Positions 1-9,500 of a stretch of 64,000 nucleotides of DNA are shown one piece after another. Within the stretch, counting starts at the first letter, position 1; each line of letters opens with the position of its first letter. The notes below the pieces were generated by a model that saw nothing but the letters and a program-made list of their open reading frames with translations, ran no database searches and had not been told where the DNA came from. Both the position numbers and the translations under genes were made by a program. Location: NCBI GenBank assembly GCA_903840265.1, contig CAIMFH010000177.1, positions 62,001-126,000 on the forward strand, written 5' to 3'. The stretch comes from an uncultured Schlesneria sp. Lineage in GTDB: Bacteria; Planctomycetota; Planctomycetia; Planctomycetales; Planctomycetaceae.

Positions 1-2
1 GA

Positions 3-461
3 GATTCGATCGTGAATCATGGTAGCCCAGCGAGATCGATCCGCAGCGGCAAGACGTTCTTCGTCGTCAGCAAGTCGCTCGACAAAGTCCCCGACGACAA
101 TCCGGGTTTCGACAAAGCGCTCGGGCATCCGCTGGAGATCGTGCCCGAAGCCAGTACGGTGACTCCAATGGGGCCCGACGTACCGATCCGAGTCAAAGTG
201 CTGTTTCGAGGGGAACCACTGAAGGACGCTCGCGTCTCATTCATTCCACGAGGCGCGACGTTGTCCGAGGGTCTCGACGCGAACTTCGAACGAAAGACCA
301 ACGAAAACGGACGCTGCTTCTTCATCCCCAAGGAGGGGAACTACTATTTGGTGGTCGTGCATCACAAGACGGACGAAAAAGGAACGGACTACGAATCGAC
401 GGCGTATTCAGCGACATTGACGGTGTTTGTCCCCGAGGTCTGCCCGTGTTGCGGCGAGTAA
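3..461 (+). CDS. DUF4198-like protein, C-terminal part (5' end outside window)
   Basis: The reading frame is open to the left edge, so this is the C-terminal part of a longer gene; the in-frame GTG at 12 need not be its start. The visible part is a beta-rich domain with the segments VRVLFRGEPLKDARVSFIPRG-like (VKVLFRGEPLKD, ARVSFIPRG), then a TNENGRCFF turn and a YYLVVVHHKT strand, which resemble DUF4198 (periplasmic, carboxypeptidase-regulatory-like fold). It ends in a cysteine pair, CPCCGE. The molecular function is unknown. The family assignment is inference from the look of the strands, with moderate confidence. Confidence 0.6.
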   Translation, partial: DSIVNHGSPARSIRSGKTFFVVSKSLDKVPDDNPGFDKALGHPLEIVPEASTVTPMGPDVPIRVKVLFRGEPLKDARVSFIPRGATLSEGLDANFERKTNENGRCFFIPKEGNYYLVVVHHKTDEKGTDYESTAYSATLTVFVPEVCPCCGE

Positions 462-622
462 TCTGTGTCGGGAATGGCCATTTTCTCATTTCGGAGAATC
501 CCATTTTCAGGCGACCGCGCAGAAGACTCGACAGCGAAGCATATTCCGTTCAGAATAGGTTCGCCTGGCGGCAGGTGTGACTGACGATTTGGTTTGCTTA
601 TTCGATGGGAGAGTTTTGTTTC

Positions 623-898
623 ATGGATACTCACGGTAGCGCGGCAGTGGTGGAAGGTGATCACGGACACGCAGTTCCCGAGAGTGGCGAACGGTTCGAG
701 AAGGCGGAACTCGAGTACTTCGTCGATTCCGATCGAGAAACGGGCAAGAATATCGGGAAGCTGCTGGCTTTCGTCTTCTTGATTTCGTTCGTCCTGATGA
801 CCGGCGTCTGCACGTGGATGTACACGCACAACAACCACAGCCATGATCCTCAAGCCGGTGTTGGCGAAGACCCCAGCGCCACAGCCGAACATCACTAA
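623..898 (+). CDS. small single-pass membrane protein, hypothetical
   Basis: A 91-residue protein. A hydrophilic acidic N-terminus (EKAELEYFVDSDRETG) is followed by one membrane segment, about residues 45-67 (LLAFVFLISFVLMTGVCTWMY), and a short His-rich tail (THNNHSHD). The ATG at 623 is preferred over the one at 605, because GGGAGAG lies about 9 nt before it. Nothing identifies a partner or function. It lies between the DUF4198-like gene and csrA, all on the plus strand, but the gaps of 161 and 538 bases argue against one operon. Confidence 0.6.
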   Translation: MDTHGSAAVVEGDHGHAVPESGERFEKAELEYFVDSDRETGKNIGKLLAFVFLISFVLMTGVCTWMYTHNNHSHDPQAGVGEDPSATAEHH

Positions 899-978
899 CA
901 CACGCGAAGAGCAATTCAACCAGAAGCACGATCGAGCGGGTGACGTTGTCCCCGCTCTCGTCATTTTCAGGAACACCT

Positions 979-1005
979 GTCATTCCCGCGCAGGCGGGAA
1001 TCCAT
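979..1005 (+). repeat. REP-like palindrome, copy 1
   Basis: GTCATTCCCGCGCAGGCGGG followed by AATCCAT. The core is an inverted repeat, ATTCCCGC...GCGGGAAT. Copy 2 at 1088-1111 is nearly identical on the opposite strand, so the pair could fold together as a REPIN-like doublet. Repeats of this form are common in bacteria and are often moved by RAYT transposases; no such gene is in the window. Confidence 0.75.
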
Positions 1006-1087
1006 CTGTTCCGCAGTGAATCTTCGTCAGCCGTCACTGCAGGACGAGATCTGTACCTCCGGCATCGCCACCTCTCTCGACTCACTT

Positions 1088-1111
1088 GATTCCCGCCTAC
1101 GCGGGAATGAC
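1088..1111 (-). repeat. REP-like palindrome, copy 2 (inverted)
   Basis: Read on the minus strand, it begins GTCATTCCCGCGTAGGCGGG and matches copy 1 with a single difference over 24 bases. The two copies are 82 bases apart and in opposite orientation. Confidence 0.75.
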
Positions 1112-1436
1112 GGCTAGCTGACTGAAAGCTGCTCACTTCACCTCGATTGCAACTCTCGTCCCGTTTGCAGTCTGGAGTTGTAACTTCTTCCTTCTCTGCA
1201 AGGTCAATTTCTGCCGGAAAGCTGTCGCAGTCGGCAGAATTCGCCGAAGCAGGCCGCTTTGGAGACTCTTCAAGGGCTATTTCGCAATTCGGAAGGCCGG
1301 CATCGAGGTTTGGCATCACGCTTGCTTTTACATCTCACATCACCCGGCCAACCTCAAACGACAACAAGGATGAACGACCCGGTGATCACAAACGGATTCA
1401 CGAACTTAGCTGGCAACTCGGAAAGGACAGATTCAA

Positions 1437-1700
1437 ATGTTGGTGCTCACTCGCAAGCGAACTGAATTGATCAAGATCGGCGACGATATTGTCATCACCG
1501 TGATTCATACTTCGCGTGGATCAGTGAAGCTGGGGATTCAAGCACCATCGGATGTCCGCGTGTTGCGAGGCGAATTGAATGATCGGGCCGAGGACGCTCA
1601 CCATGGCCCGGTCTATTCGGCCGATCATGTGGCGAAGCAATTTAGTGCTGAATACGTAGCTGAGCTGGAAGACCAGGTTCTGGTCAGTCTGGCAAAGTGA
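1437..1700 (+). CDS. csrA: carbon storage regulator CsrA
   Basis: An 87-residue CsrA/RsmA family protein. It is an RNA-binding translational regulator that binds GGA motifs in mRNA leaders. The family pattern is clear: it starts MLVLTRK, continues with IGDDIVITV, then VKLGIQAPSDVRVLRGEL. The RNA-contacting residues Leu4 and Arg6 near the N-terminus and the Arg in VLRGEL are present. The tail after residue 60 is longer than the usual CsrA of about 60-70 residues. AAAGGA lies before the ATG, and a strong intrinsic terminator follows directly, so it is probably a monocistronic unit. Confidence 0.95.
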   Translation: MLVLTRKRTELIKIGDDIVITVIHTSRGSVKLGIQAPSDVRVLRGELNDRAEDAHHGPVYSADHVAKQFSAEYVAELEDQVLVSLAK

Positions 1701-1704
1701 ACAG

Positions 1705-1736
1705 ACGGTGCCCCAAGGGGGCGGGGCACCGTTTTC
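1705..1736 (+). terminator. intrinsic terminator of csrA
   Basis: ACGGTGCCCC (1705-1714) pairs perfectly with GGGGCACCGT (1723-1732), and a run of T follows (1731-1735). It starts 4 bases after the csrA stop codon. Confidence 0.85.
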
Positions 1737-1808
1737 TAGTGCGGGTCGCACTTCCATGTCGCGTTGAGACATGGGTTAGTCACAGTGGTCTTCCGCTCGC
1801 GGGAGGCC
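1737..1808 (+). repeat. dispersed intergenic repeat, copy A
   Basis: Begins TAGTGCGGGTCGCACTTCC, continues with GTCGCGTTGAGACATGGGTT and ends near CCGCTCGCGGGAGGCC. It is closely similar to copies at 14826 and 58818 and a partial one at 58129. It contains the small palindrome GTGCG-GGT-CGCAC. It starts right after the csrA terminator. Confidence 0.8.
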
Positions 1809-1833
1809 AAAGTGACGTGGGACACGTACTAAA

Positions 1834-1864
1834 CAACCGGGATTTTCGCGGCCAATCCCGGTTG
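1834..1864. other. perfect 11-bp stem hairpin
   Basis: CAACCGGGATT (1834-1844) and AATCCCGGTTG (1854-1864) form an 11-bp perfect stem with a 9-base loop. There is no clear T run, so it could be a secondary terminator or a leader structure of the small gene at 1911. Confidence 0.6.
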
Positions 1865-1910
1865 TCTGGTTCTGGATCGGATTTCCACACCATTCCAAGG
1901 AAGGGTCGTC

Positions 1911-2102
1911 ATGAAGACCAGTCAACACGCAATCGGGAACGTTTGGGACGATGCATCATTCCGCGAAGAATTCGCCGAACCCGCCATGGTCATTGACACC
2001 GTTCGCGATGCCGAACGCCGTGCGACCATGGTCTTTGATCTCTTGCTCACGTATTTGAGCGATGCAGAGTTAGCTGTCACTCGGCATCGCCCCGCGGCTT
2101 AG
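1911..2102 (+). CDS. small hypothetical protein, 63 aa
   Basis: A short ORF with a good ribosome-binding site (AAGGAAGG about 7 nt before the ATG). The protein is soluble and probably helical (FREEFAEPAMVIDTVRDAERRATMVFDLLLTYLSD). I do not recognise a family. Its last codons run into an interleaved-stem RNA structure (2086-2163). The neighbouring ribBA is convergent. The coding call rests on the start context only. Confidence 0.45.
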   Translation: MKTSQHAIGNVWDDASFREEFAEPAMVIDTVRDAERRATMVFDLLLTYLSDAELAVTRHRPAA

Positions 2103-2163
2103 CCTGTGCTCGAAGCGGCTCGCACCTGACAACACACCGGGGCGATCGAAACGAGCCGCTTCG
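2086..2163. other. interleaved-stem RNA element (pseudoknot or alternative hairpins)
   Basis: Stem A: ATCGCCCCG (2086-2094) pairs with CGGGGCGAT (2138-2146). Stem B: CGAAGCGGCTCG (2111-2122) pairs with CGAGCCGCTTCG (2152-2163). Both are perfect (9 and 12 bp), and their arms alternate as A-B-A'-B'. They can therefore form a pseudoknot or two mutually exclusive hairpins. The element overlaps the end of the small gene at 1911 and lies just beyond the 3' end of ribBA on the other strand, so it may act as a terminator for either. Confidence 0.55.
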
Positions 2164-2180
2164 TCGCAGGTTAATCGCCA

Positions 2181-3434
2181 TCACTCATCCGGCAAGGCTG
2201 TTGTACCTGGCAGCAGGTGTCCCATCTTGTCTCGCTTGGTCGCCAGGTACTTGTCTCGCTGGCTTTCGTGAGGCGCGATGATCGGAACTTGGCCTTCCAG
2301 CACCAGATCGAATCCTGGAAACGCATTCACTTTTTGCGGGTTATTCGTCAACAGCCGCACTGCGGTCAAACCCAGGTCTTTCAGGATCTGCAGACCAACG
2401 CCGTAGTCTCGAGTATCCGCCTTGAAGCCGAGTTTGTGATTCGCTTCCACCGTGTCGTAACCCTGGTCTTGAAGTTGATACGCTTTCAACTTCGCCAGCA
2501 GCCCGATTCCGCGTCCTTCTTGCGGCAGATAGACGACGGCACCGGTTCCTTCGGCATGAATCATTTTCATCGCCATGTGCAACTGGTCGCCGCAGTCACA
2601 TCGCAGTGAATCCAGCACGTCTCCGGTAAAGCACGAAGAGTGAACTCGGACCAGCGGGGCAGGGACCGACGACAGATCGCCCCAGACGATCGCCAGCGGT
2701 TGCTGATCTTCGTGCTGAACCGAATACGCGATCACTTTGAAATTGCCGTAGTGCCGTGTTTCGAAGGGAACTTCGACTTCACGTTTGACCAACTGTTCGC
2801 GCTGTCGGCGATAGCGAATGATCTGTTCGATCGAGATGAGAGGGATTTTATGTTTGAGGGAAAGTTCGCGCAGCTCGGCCATATCGGCCATCCCGGTTCC
2901 CTGATCACTGCAGATTTCGATCAAGGCCCCGACCGGTGTCAGCCCGGCCATGCGCAGCAGGTCGACAGTGGCTTCCGTATGGCCAGCTCTTCGCAGGACG
3001 CCGCCGTCTTTCGCCAGCAACGGGTTAATGTGCCCTGGGCGAACAAACTCGGCCGCGCGACTGTTGGGCTGTGCCATCGCCAACAACGTTCGCGTCCGAT
3101 TCAGGGCACTCACGCCGCTGCCCGCTTCGCGGTGATCAATCGGAGTCAAAAAGTGAGTCTGGTTTGGAGCGTTGTTCCGATAGCTGTCGACAATGGGAGA
3201 CAATCCCAGGCGATCGGCGACTTCGCTTAGTAGCGGGGCGCAGAGCACACCGGCCCCGCGCCGCAGCATGAAGTCGACCAGTTCCGGCGTCACCTTTTCG
3301 GCAGCGCAGATGAAGTCTCCTTCATTTTCGCGTTCTTCCGCATCCACCACGATGACCAATTGTCCGGCCTTCAGCGCGGCCAAAGCATCTTCGAGTGAAT
3401 CAAACGCATCGGAGTTGGAGTCGACAGGGATCAT
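2181..3434 (-). CDS. ribBA: bifunctional 3,4-dihydroxy-2-butanone-4-phosphate synthase / GTP cyclohydrolase II
   Basis: A 417-residue RibBA fusion that supplies both precursors of riboflavin: DHBP from ribulose 5-phosphate (N-terminal half) and the pyrimidine from GTP (C-terminal half). DHBP synthase motifs: ERENEGDF near residue 35, GVLC and RRAGHTEA (about 147). GTP cyclohydrolase II motifs: the zinc cysteines in SCFTGDVLDSLRCDCGDQ (about 265-285), PQEGRGIGL, YDTVEANHKLG and LLTNNPQK. All key residues are present and the length is normal. There is no obvious Shine-Dalgarno before the ATG and no FMN riboswitch upstream. Confidence 0.95.
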   Translation of the reverse strand: MIPVDSNSDAFDSLEDALAALKAGQLVIVVDAEERENEGDFICAAEKVTPELVDFMLRRGAGVLCAPLLSEVADRLGLSPIVDSYRNNAPNQTHFLTPIDHREAGSGVSALNRTRTLLAMAQPNSRAAEFVRPGHINPLLAKDGGVLRRAGHTEATVDLLRMAGLTPVGALIEICSDQGTGMADMAELRELSLKHKIPLISIEQIIRYRRQREQLVKREVEVPFETRHYGNFKVIAYSVQHEDQQPLAIVWGDLSSVPAPLVRVHSSCFTGDVLDSLRCDCGDQLHMAMKMIHAEGTGAVVYLPQEGRGIGLLAKLKAYQLQDQGYDTVEANHKLGFKADTRDYGVGLQILKDLGLTAVRLLTNNPQKVNAFPGFDLVLEGQVPIIAPHESQRDKYLATKRDKMGHLLPGTTALPDE

Positions 3435-3927
3435 GGTTCGAAGGAGTCTTTGCAGGGAGACAAACTGGACGATTTCGTGATGCCGGTATTGTATGCGCTT
3501 TGTCTACTCATCGCCCGGCCTGGCAGAAAATCCCACATGACTCAGGCCGAAATGGATAGAATTCCGCAAACGCCGTCCGACAGACGCCATTCGCAATGGG
3601 CGCTGTTTCTCCCCTCTAAACCCGACAATTGGCACGATTGCACTCCTTACACAGACTCCACCTTCAACGAAAAGTCACCCTGCCCGATACGACAGACTTG
3701 ATCGCAACAGCTTGACAAAGCAGCAGATGCCGATATGTTGGTGGTTGCGACTGAAAATAAACCCGCCGAATAGCCTTCCCGTTCCACCCGACGCCATGCG
3801 TCTCCACCCGCTTGAAACGCCGGTTCGACCCCGAAATCTTTCCGTCGGCTAAATGACACTAGATCACCTATATCCCCGCCTATTGAACATCCAGTAATTC
3901 GACGCCCTGCGGCATGAGGAGTTGACC
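3435..3927. other. divergent intergenic region between ribBA and the DUF1549/1553 gene
   Basis: About 490 bases between divergently transcribed genes, so it should hold both promoters. I see no gene, repeat or strong hairpin. A short plus-strand frame at 3450-3701 lacks a ribosome-binding site and any family resemblance. Confidence 0.5.
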
Positions 3928-6453
3928 ATGCACGAAAGAGCATTGCGATCTTGGCAAATGACGGCGAGCGCAATGGCAGTCGCCATGATGGCTTTGGTCG
4001 GATCTTCAGCCTCAGCCGCGGCTCCCAAAGGACTCGGTGATCCGGGACAGTTAACACAACTGCGTCTGGAACCGAATGCCGACGGCAAAGGAGTGATCCT
4101 CCGCAGCCGTGACGGTCGCCAACAACTCTTCGCCACGGGGGTTTACTCCAGTGGCCAGCTTCGCGATCAAACTCGCCAAGTTCAGTTCACATCTGAACCG
4201 GCTGGCGTGGTCCAGATCGACAGCACGGGGTACATGACCCCTCTGAATGACGGCAAAACGACCGTGAAAGCGATTGCCTCGGGCAACGTGACAGCCTTAC
4301 TCCCGGTCGAAGTGACCGGAGTTGCGGTCGACGTGCCGATCAACTTCGCAAACCAGATCGTCCCCATCTTCACCAAGCTGAACTGCAACAGCGGTGGCTG
4401 TCACGGTAAAGCCAGCGGCCAGAACGGCTTCAAGCTGTCGCTGCTCGGTTTTTATCCCGTGGAAGATCACGAATTCCTCGTCAAAGAAGGCCGTGGACGA
4501 CGCGTCTTTCCACCGTCACCCAGCCAGAGCCTGCTGCTGACCAAGCCCGTCGGTAAGTCTCCGCACGGTGGCGGCAAACGCATGGACGTCGACAGCTACG
4601 AATACCGGTTGATCTACCGGTGGATCGAGCAGGGGATGCCCTACGGTTCGGAAAAAGATCCGATCGTTGTCGGAATCAAATGCCTGCCCGAAGGCCGGGT
4701 GATGGATCGCGGTACCGATCAGCAGATCACCGTGATGGCCAGCTATAGCGACGGATCGACCGAGGACGTGACGCGGATGGCCCTGTTCGAAGCCAACGAT
4801 CCTGAAATGGCCGAAGTCACAACAGCCGGTCTGGTGAAGACTCTCGATCTGGCTGGCGAAGTCGCGATCATGGCTCGCTATCAGGGTCAGGTTTCCACGT
4901 TCCGGTCGACGATTCCACTCGGTGCAGAGATCGCCCAAAAGCCAGTTCTGAAGAACTTCATCGACGAAGCAGTCGTCGGCAAGCTGGATGTTCTGGGGAT
5001 TCCGGCCTCACCAACGGCCGACGATGGCACGTTCCTGCGTCGAGTCTACATCGACATCACCGGCACCCTCCCAACCGAAGTTGAAGACGCCGAATTCCTC
5101 GCCAGCAACGATCCACAGAAGCGAGCGAAAGTCATCGATCGCTTGCTCGACTCCCCCGCCTATGCCGACTATTTCGCCAATAAGTGGAACCTGGTTTTAC
5201 GCAACAAGCGTCGTAACAACGACGGGTTGGCACCTACGTACGCGTTCCACAACTGGATCTGGTCCAGCCTCTACGACAATAAGCCCTACGATCAGTTCGT
5301 CCGCGAAATCCTGACCGCCACCGGTGACGCTGATGACAATCCGCCAGTCGCCTGGTATCGCGAAGTGGATCAGCCGAACGAGCAAGTCGAAGACGTATCC
5401 CAATTGTTCCTCGGCCTGAGGATCCAGTGTGCTCGCTGCCACCACCATCCATTCGAAAAATGGAGTGAAGACGACTACTACGGTCTGGCCGCTTTCTTCA
5501 GCCGGGTTGGTCGCAAGAACATCATTGGCGGGAACAATCAGGTTCGCGACAAGCGCATTTTCTCGATCGACAATCAAGGACCAGCACAAGCTCGTAACGA
5601 GCGGTCAGGCAAGATGCTGGCACCGACTGGTTTGGGAGCTCCCGCTCTGGTCGTGAAGCCCGATGATGACCCTCGTATCCTGCTCGCCGACTGGATGTCC
5701 GATGCGAACAATCCGTTCTTCGCCAAGGCACTCGTCAACCGCTACTGGAAACACTTCTTCAGCCGCGGCATTGTCGAACCCGAAGACGATATGCGGGAAA
5801 CGAATCCACCGTCCAACCCGGAATTGCTGAACAAGCTCGCCCAGAACTTCGTCGCTCACAAGTTCGATCTGAAAAACCTGGTCCGCACAATCTGCAATTC
5901 GTCGACGTATCAATTGAGCTCGCTGCCCAATGAATACAACCTGAAAGACAAGCAGAATTTCTCGCGGTATTACCCCAAGCGTCTGCCAGCTGAAGTGCTG
6001 TATGACGCCTTCCATCAGGTGACGGCCACGGGCCAGAACTTCGGCGGAATGCCTGCCGGTACCAAGTCGATGCAGTTGCCTGATCCAGGCGCTGCTCAGA
6101 ACGTCTACTTCCTGAAGGTGTTTGGCCAACCGCAAGGGGACACCGCTTGCGAATGTGAACGATCACAGGAAGCCAACCTGGCTCAAAGCCTGCACCTGCT
6201 CAATAGCAGCGAAGTTCAGAACAAGATCTCTGACGGAAACGGTCGCGCAGCAAAGTTTGCGGCCCAAAAGGAACGACCGAACGAAGAAAAGATCAGCGAA
6301 CTGTATCGCTGGGTCTACAGCCGCCAACCAGATGCCGACGAAATGAAGATCGCGTTGGCTCACCTGGAAAAGCATAAAGACAACCAAAAACTGGCGTTTG
6401 AAGACATCATTTGGGCACTGGTCAATTCGAAAGAATTCCTGTTCAACCACTGA
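3928..6453 (+). CDS. DUF1549/DUF1553 exported protein with Ig-like and cytochrome-type domains
   Basis: About 841 residues, with an N-terminal signal peptide (AMAVAMMALVGSSASA). The order is an Ig-like region (about 45-130), a Planctomycete cytochrome-like segment with CNSGGCHG (about 153-159), DUF1549 (about 330-520) and DUF1553 to the end. DUF1549 is seen in TFLRRVYIDITGTLPT and in CARCHHHPFEKW (about 501), which contains a true CXXCH. The first motif is CX4CH rather than CXXCH, so haem attachment there is uncertain. Family members are abundant in planctomycetes; a redox or polysaccharide role has been suggested but not proven. ATG 3928 has GAGGAG before it. It heads a three-gene set with the genes at 6567 and 10008. 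Confidence 0.9.
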   Translation: MHERALRSWQMTASAMAVAMMALVGSSASAAAPKGLGDPGQLTQLRLEPNADGKGVILRSRDGRQQLFATGVYSSGQLRDQTRQVQFTSEPAGVVQIDSTGYMTPLNDGKTTVKAIASGNVTALLPVEVTGVAVDVPINFANQIVPIFTKLNCNSGGCHGKASGQNGFKLSLLGFYPVEDHEFLVKEGRGRRVFPPSPSQSLLLTKPVGKSPHGGGKRMDVDSYEYRLIYRWIEQGMPYGSEKDPIVVGIKCLPEGRVMDRGTDQQITVMASYSDGSTEDVTRMALFEANDPEMAEVTTAGLVKTLDLAGEVAIMARYQGQVSTFRSTIPLGAEIAQKPVLKNFIDEAVVGKLDVLGIPASPTADDGTFLRRVYIDITGTLPTEVEDAEFLASNDPQKRAKVIDRLLDSPAYADYFANKWNLVLRNKRRNNDGLAPTYAFHNWIWSSLYDNKPYDQFVREILTATGDADDNPPVAWYREVDQPNEQVEDVSQLFLGLRIQCARCHHHPFEKWSEDDYYGLAAFFSRVGRKNIIGGNNQVRDKRIFSIDNQGPAQARNERSGKMLAPTGLGAPALVVKPDDDPRILLADWMSDANNPFFAKALVNRYWKHFFSRGIVEPEDDMRETNPPSNPELLNKLAQNFVAHKFDLKNLVRTICNSSTYQLSSLPNEYNLKDKQNFSRYYPKRLPAEVLYDAFHQVTATGQNFGGMPAGTKSMQLPDPGAAQNVYFLKVFGQPQGDTACECERSQEANLAQSLHLLNSSEVQNKISDGNGRAAKFAAQKERPNEEKISELYRWVYSRQPDADEMKIALAHLEKHKDNQKLAFEDIIWALVNSKEFLFNH

Positions 6454-6481
6454 TGCCACGGACAACTGCCTGAACCTTCGC

Positions 6482-6513
6482 AGAAGCCCGGTTGCATCAC
6501 GAGCCGGGCTTCT
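6482..6513 (+). other. hairpin between the first two genes of the large exported-protein set
   Basis: AGAAGCCCGG (6482-6491) pairs with CCGGGCTTCT (6504-6513). A pyrimidine-rich CTCGTCTCC follows instead of a T run. It could be a weak terminator or an mRNA-stabilising stem that lowers expression of the downstream genes. Confidence 0.55.
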
Positions 6514-6566
6514 CTCGTCTCCTGCCTGCCGACTGCCCGCCAAAATTCGTTCATTAGGACTCGACC

Positions 6567-9500
6567 ATGCGAAAGAGCGTTCCTTTCGACTGTCGCCGTG
6601 TTAGCCGGTGTCTGGTGATACTAGCCGGACTGCTGTTGTGTTCAGCTTCAACGGCGATGGCGCAGTTGCCCTCGACGCGCCTGTTTGCCCTCTTTCCCAC
6701 CGGCGGGCAAGCAGGGACCGCTGTTGATGTCACCATCACCAGTGGCCTGGAACTGGAAGAAATCCAGCGATTGTTGTTCAACCATCCGGGAATCAACGCG
6801 GCCCCAAAGATGCAGGATGTCGCTGGCAAACAGCAGCCAGTCGCCAACCAGTTCGGCGTCTCGATCTCGGGTGACGTTCCGCCCGGTAACTACGAAGTCC
6901 GCACCGTGGGCTTTTTCGGGATCAGTAATCCGCGCACATTCGTCGTCGGTTCACGAAAAGAAATTAGCGAAACCGAACCGAACAACACGCGCGAGCAGGC
7001 ATTCGCCGTCGAACTCAACCAGGTCATCAACGGCAAGATCAACGGCGCCACGGATCTCGACTGGATGAAGTTCACTGGCAAAGCGGGACAACGCATCATT
7101 GCCGACTGCGTGGCTCGACGATTGGACTCCCGCCTCGACGGTTATCTGGAACTGCACGACGCCAATGGCCGACGCTTGGCGGAAGCTCGCAACACGTTGG
7201 TCAGTCGAGATGCTTTGCTTGATGTCACCCTTCCGTCAGACGGGGAATATTTCCTGAAGGTCAGGGACTTCGTCAATGCTGGCGGAGAAGACTACTCCTA
7301 CCGGATGAACCTGACGACGGGACCATTCATCGACTTTGTGATGCCCCCCGCAGGGACACCTGGATCGAACGGTCAGTACACCCTGTATGGCCGCAACCTG
7401 CCGGGTGGACAACCGGCCAATATCGCCGTGCAGGGACGACCACTCGATAAGCTGAGCGTCTCCATCCCGCTGCCAGCTCAAGCCGATGCCTTGGATCCCA
7501 AGATCCTGATGGGCCCGTTCTCGGCAGGCATGGATGCGGTGCCGTTTTCCCTGGAATCGTCGAATGGACGATCCAACACGGTCATGATTTTCCTCAGTGG
7601 TGCGCCACCGGTTCTGGAAGTCGAACCGAACAACACCGGCGTTCAAGCCCAGAAGATTGTGGTTCCCGGCGAAGTGGCCGGTCAGTTCCAGGCTCGCGGT
7701 GACATTGATTGCTTCACCTTCGATGCCAAGGCGAAAGAGTCATTCTGGGTCGAAGTCGTCTCTCATCGTGCCGGTTCAGCAGCGGATCCGGTGGTCGTCA
7801 TCGATCAGGTCAAGACGAACGACAAGGGCGAAGAGATGCTGACCCGGATTAGCGCGCTGGACGACGATCCCACCAATCCCTTGCCCAACCTGTTTGATAC
7901 GCTCAATGACGATACGTCGGTAAAGTTCGTTGCGCCGGCTGACGGAACGTACCGAATCACGATGCGCAATCGTTACGGTTCAGCCGGCGATCCATCTCTC
8001 GTCTATCGATTGATCCTCCGTCCCGAAACACCCGACTTCCGCGTGGTGGCGGTCCCCAGTGCATTGACGCCCCCTGGACAGCGACAGGCTGCCCCGTCAG
8101 GAATTACGTTGCGTCGTGGCGACACCTTCCCGATCAGCGTGATGGCTCTGCGTCGCGATGGATTCACGGGACCGATCACTGTCTACGCAGAAGGACTACC
8201 CGCAGGCGTCACCTGTCCTGAGGTGACACTAGGAGCCACTCCCAGCAGTGGAATCATGACCTTCACGTCGACAGAAGATGCCCCGTTGTTTGCGGGCACG
8301 ATCAAGCTGGTGGCTAAGGCCCGCGTCGACGCACCGCCAGCCGTCGAAGCGCTGGTCGCGGCTCAATTGGTTGCGAAGACTTCGACCGATGCCCTCGCCG
8401 CAGCAGACAAAGCGTTGATGAAGCCAACCGAAGAGTTCGCGAAGGCCAACGAAGCCTTAATCGCCGCCAAGTCAGAATTGGCAGCGAAGCCAGAAGACGA
8501 GGGATTGAAAAAGAAAGTGGCCGATGCCGAAGCCAAAGTGACCGCCACGGCCGCGGCACACAAAGCGGTCGTCGATGCTCGCGCTGCCGCCGATCAGAAA
8601 TTGAAAGAATCACAAGTCGCAGTGCAGCAGGCCGAAGCCGCTCGCGTTGCCGCCGCGAAGGACGTTATCCATCCCGCTCGCTATGGCACGGTCTTATGGA
8701 ACGCTCCGCAAGCGAATCAACCGACCGAGACCCGAGTCGCACAATCGATCGAACTTTCGATCATCGAAGAGCCTTCGCCAATTCAACTGACAACCACAGT
8801 CCATCGCGTGGAAGCGAATCACAATCGACAGATTCTGGTTCCGGTGAAAGTCGTTCGCCGCAACGGATTCGACCAACCGGTAGCCCTCACATTTGTTGGC
8901 CAACCGCAGAACTCGCAAGTCGAAAACAAGCCGATTGCCAAAGAGAAGAACGAAGAGCTGCTACGAGTCTTTATTCCACCGAACGCTCCCGTCGGCACTT
9001 ACGTCATGTACTTGACCGGTCAGGGGCAGGTCTCTTACCGCAAGAACCCCGCCAAGGCGGATCGGCTGAAGACAGAATTCACCGCTGCCGAACAGGCCGC
9101 CAACGCCGCGGCAGAAGCAGTCAAGACCGCGAATACCGGCAAAGACGCCGCCGTGAAAAAGGCGACCGATGACGCCGCGAACTTGAAGAAGGCGACCGAA
9201 GCGAAACAGGCAGCCGACAAAGTTCTGGCTGATGCCCAGACGGCGGAGAAAGCGGCGGCCGAAGCATTGAAGAATGCCGGCGACGCCGATGCCAAAGCCG
9301 CAGCAGAAAAGAAGCTGACGGAAACTCAGGCCGTCGTCAAAACAGCGACCGATGGGCAAGCTGCCGCCGAAAAAACGCGAGTCGAAGCAGAGACACTCGC
9401 CAAACAAGCTGACGAACTGAAGGTCAAAGCCGAAGCCGATGCGAAGACCGCGGACGAGAAGAACAAGGCCGCGACAGCAGAGAAAGCCGCGGCAGATCAG

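Larger units (their letters stand above)
899..1436. other. 538-base gap upstream of csrA with REP-like repeats
   Basis: No convincing gene. It holds an inverted pair of REP-like palindromes (979-1005 and 1088-1111) and then the csrA leader. A long minus-strand frame crosses the region, but it is rich in Arg and Pro and runs over the repeats, so I do not believe it. Confidence 0.6.

Noticed and set aside
621-1319. Minus-strand frame over the REP repeats
   Set aside because: It crosses two repeats and a plus-strand gene, is Arg-rich and lacks a start context.
3435-3700. FMN riboswitch upstream of ribBA
   Set aside because: No conserved RFN-element segments could be recognised on the minus strand.
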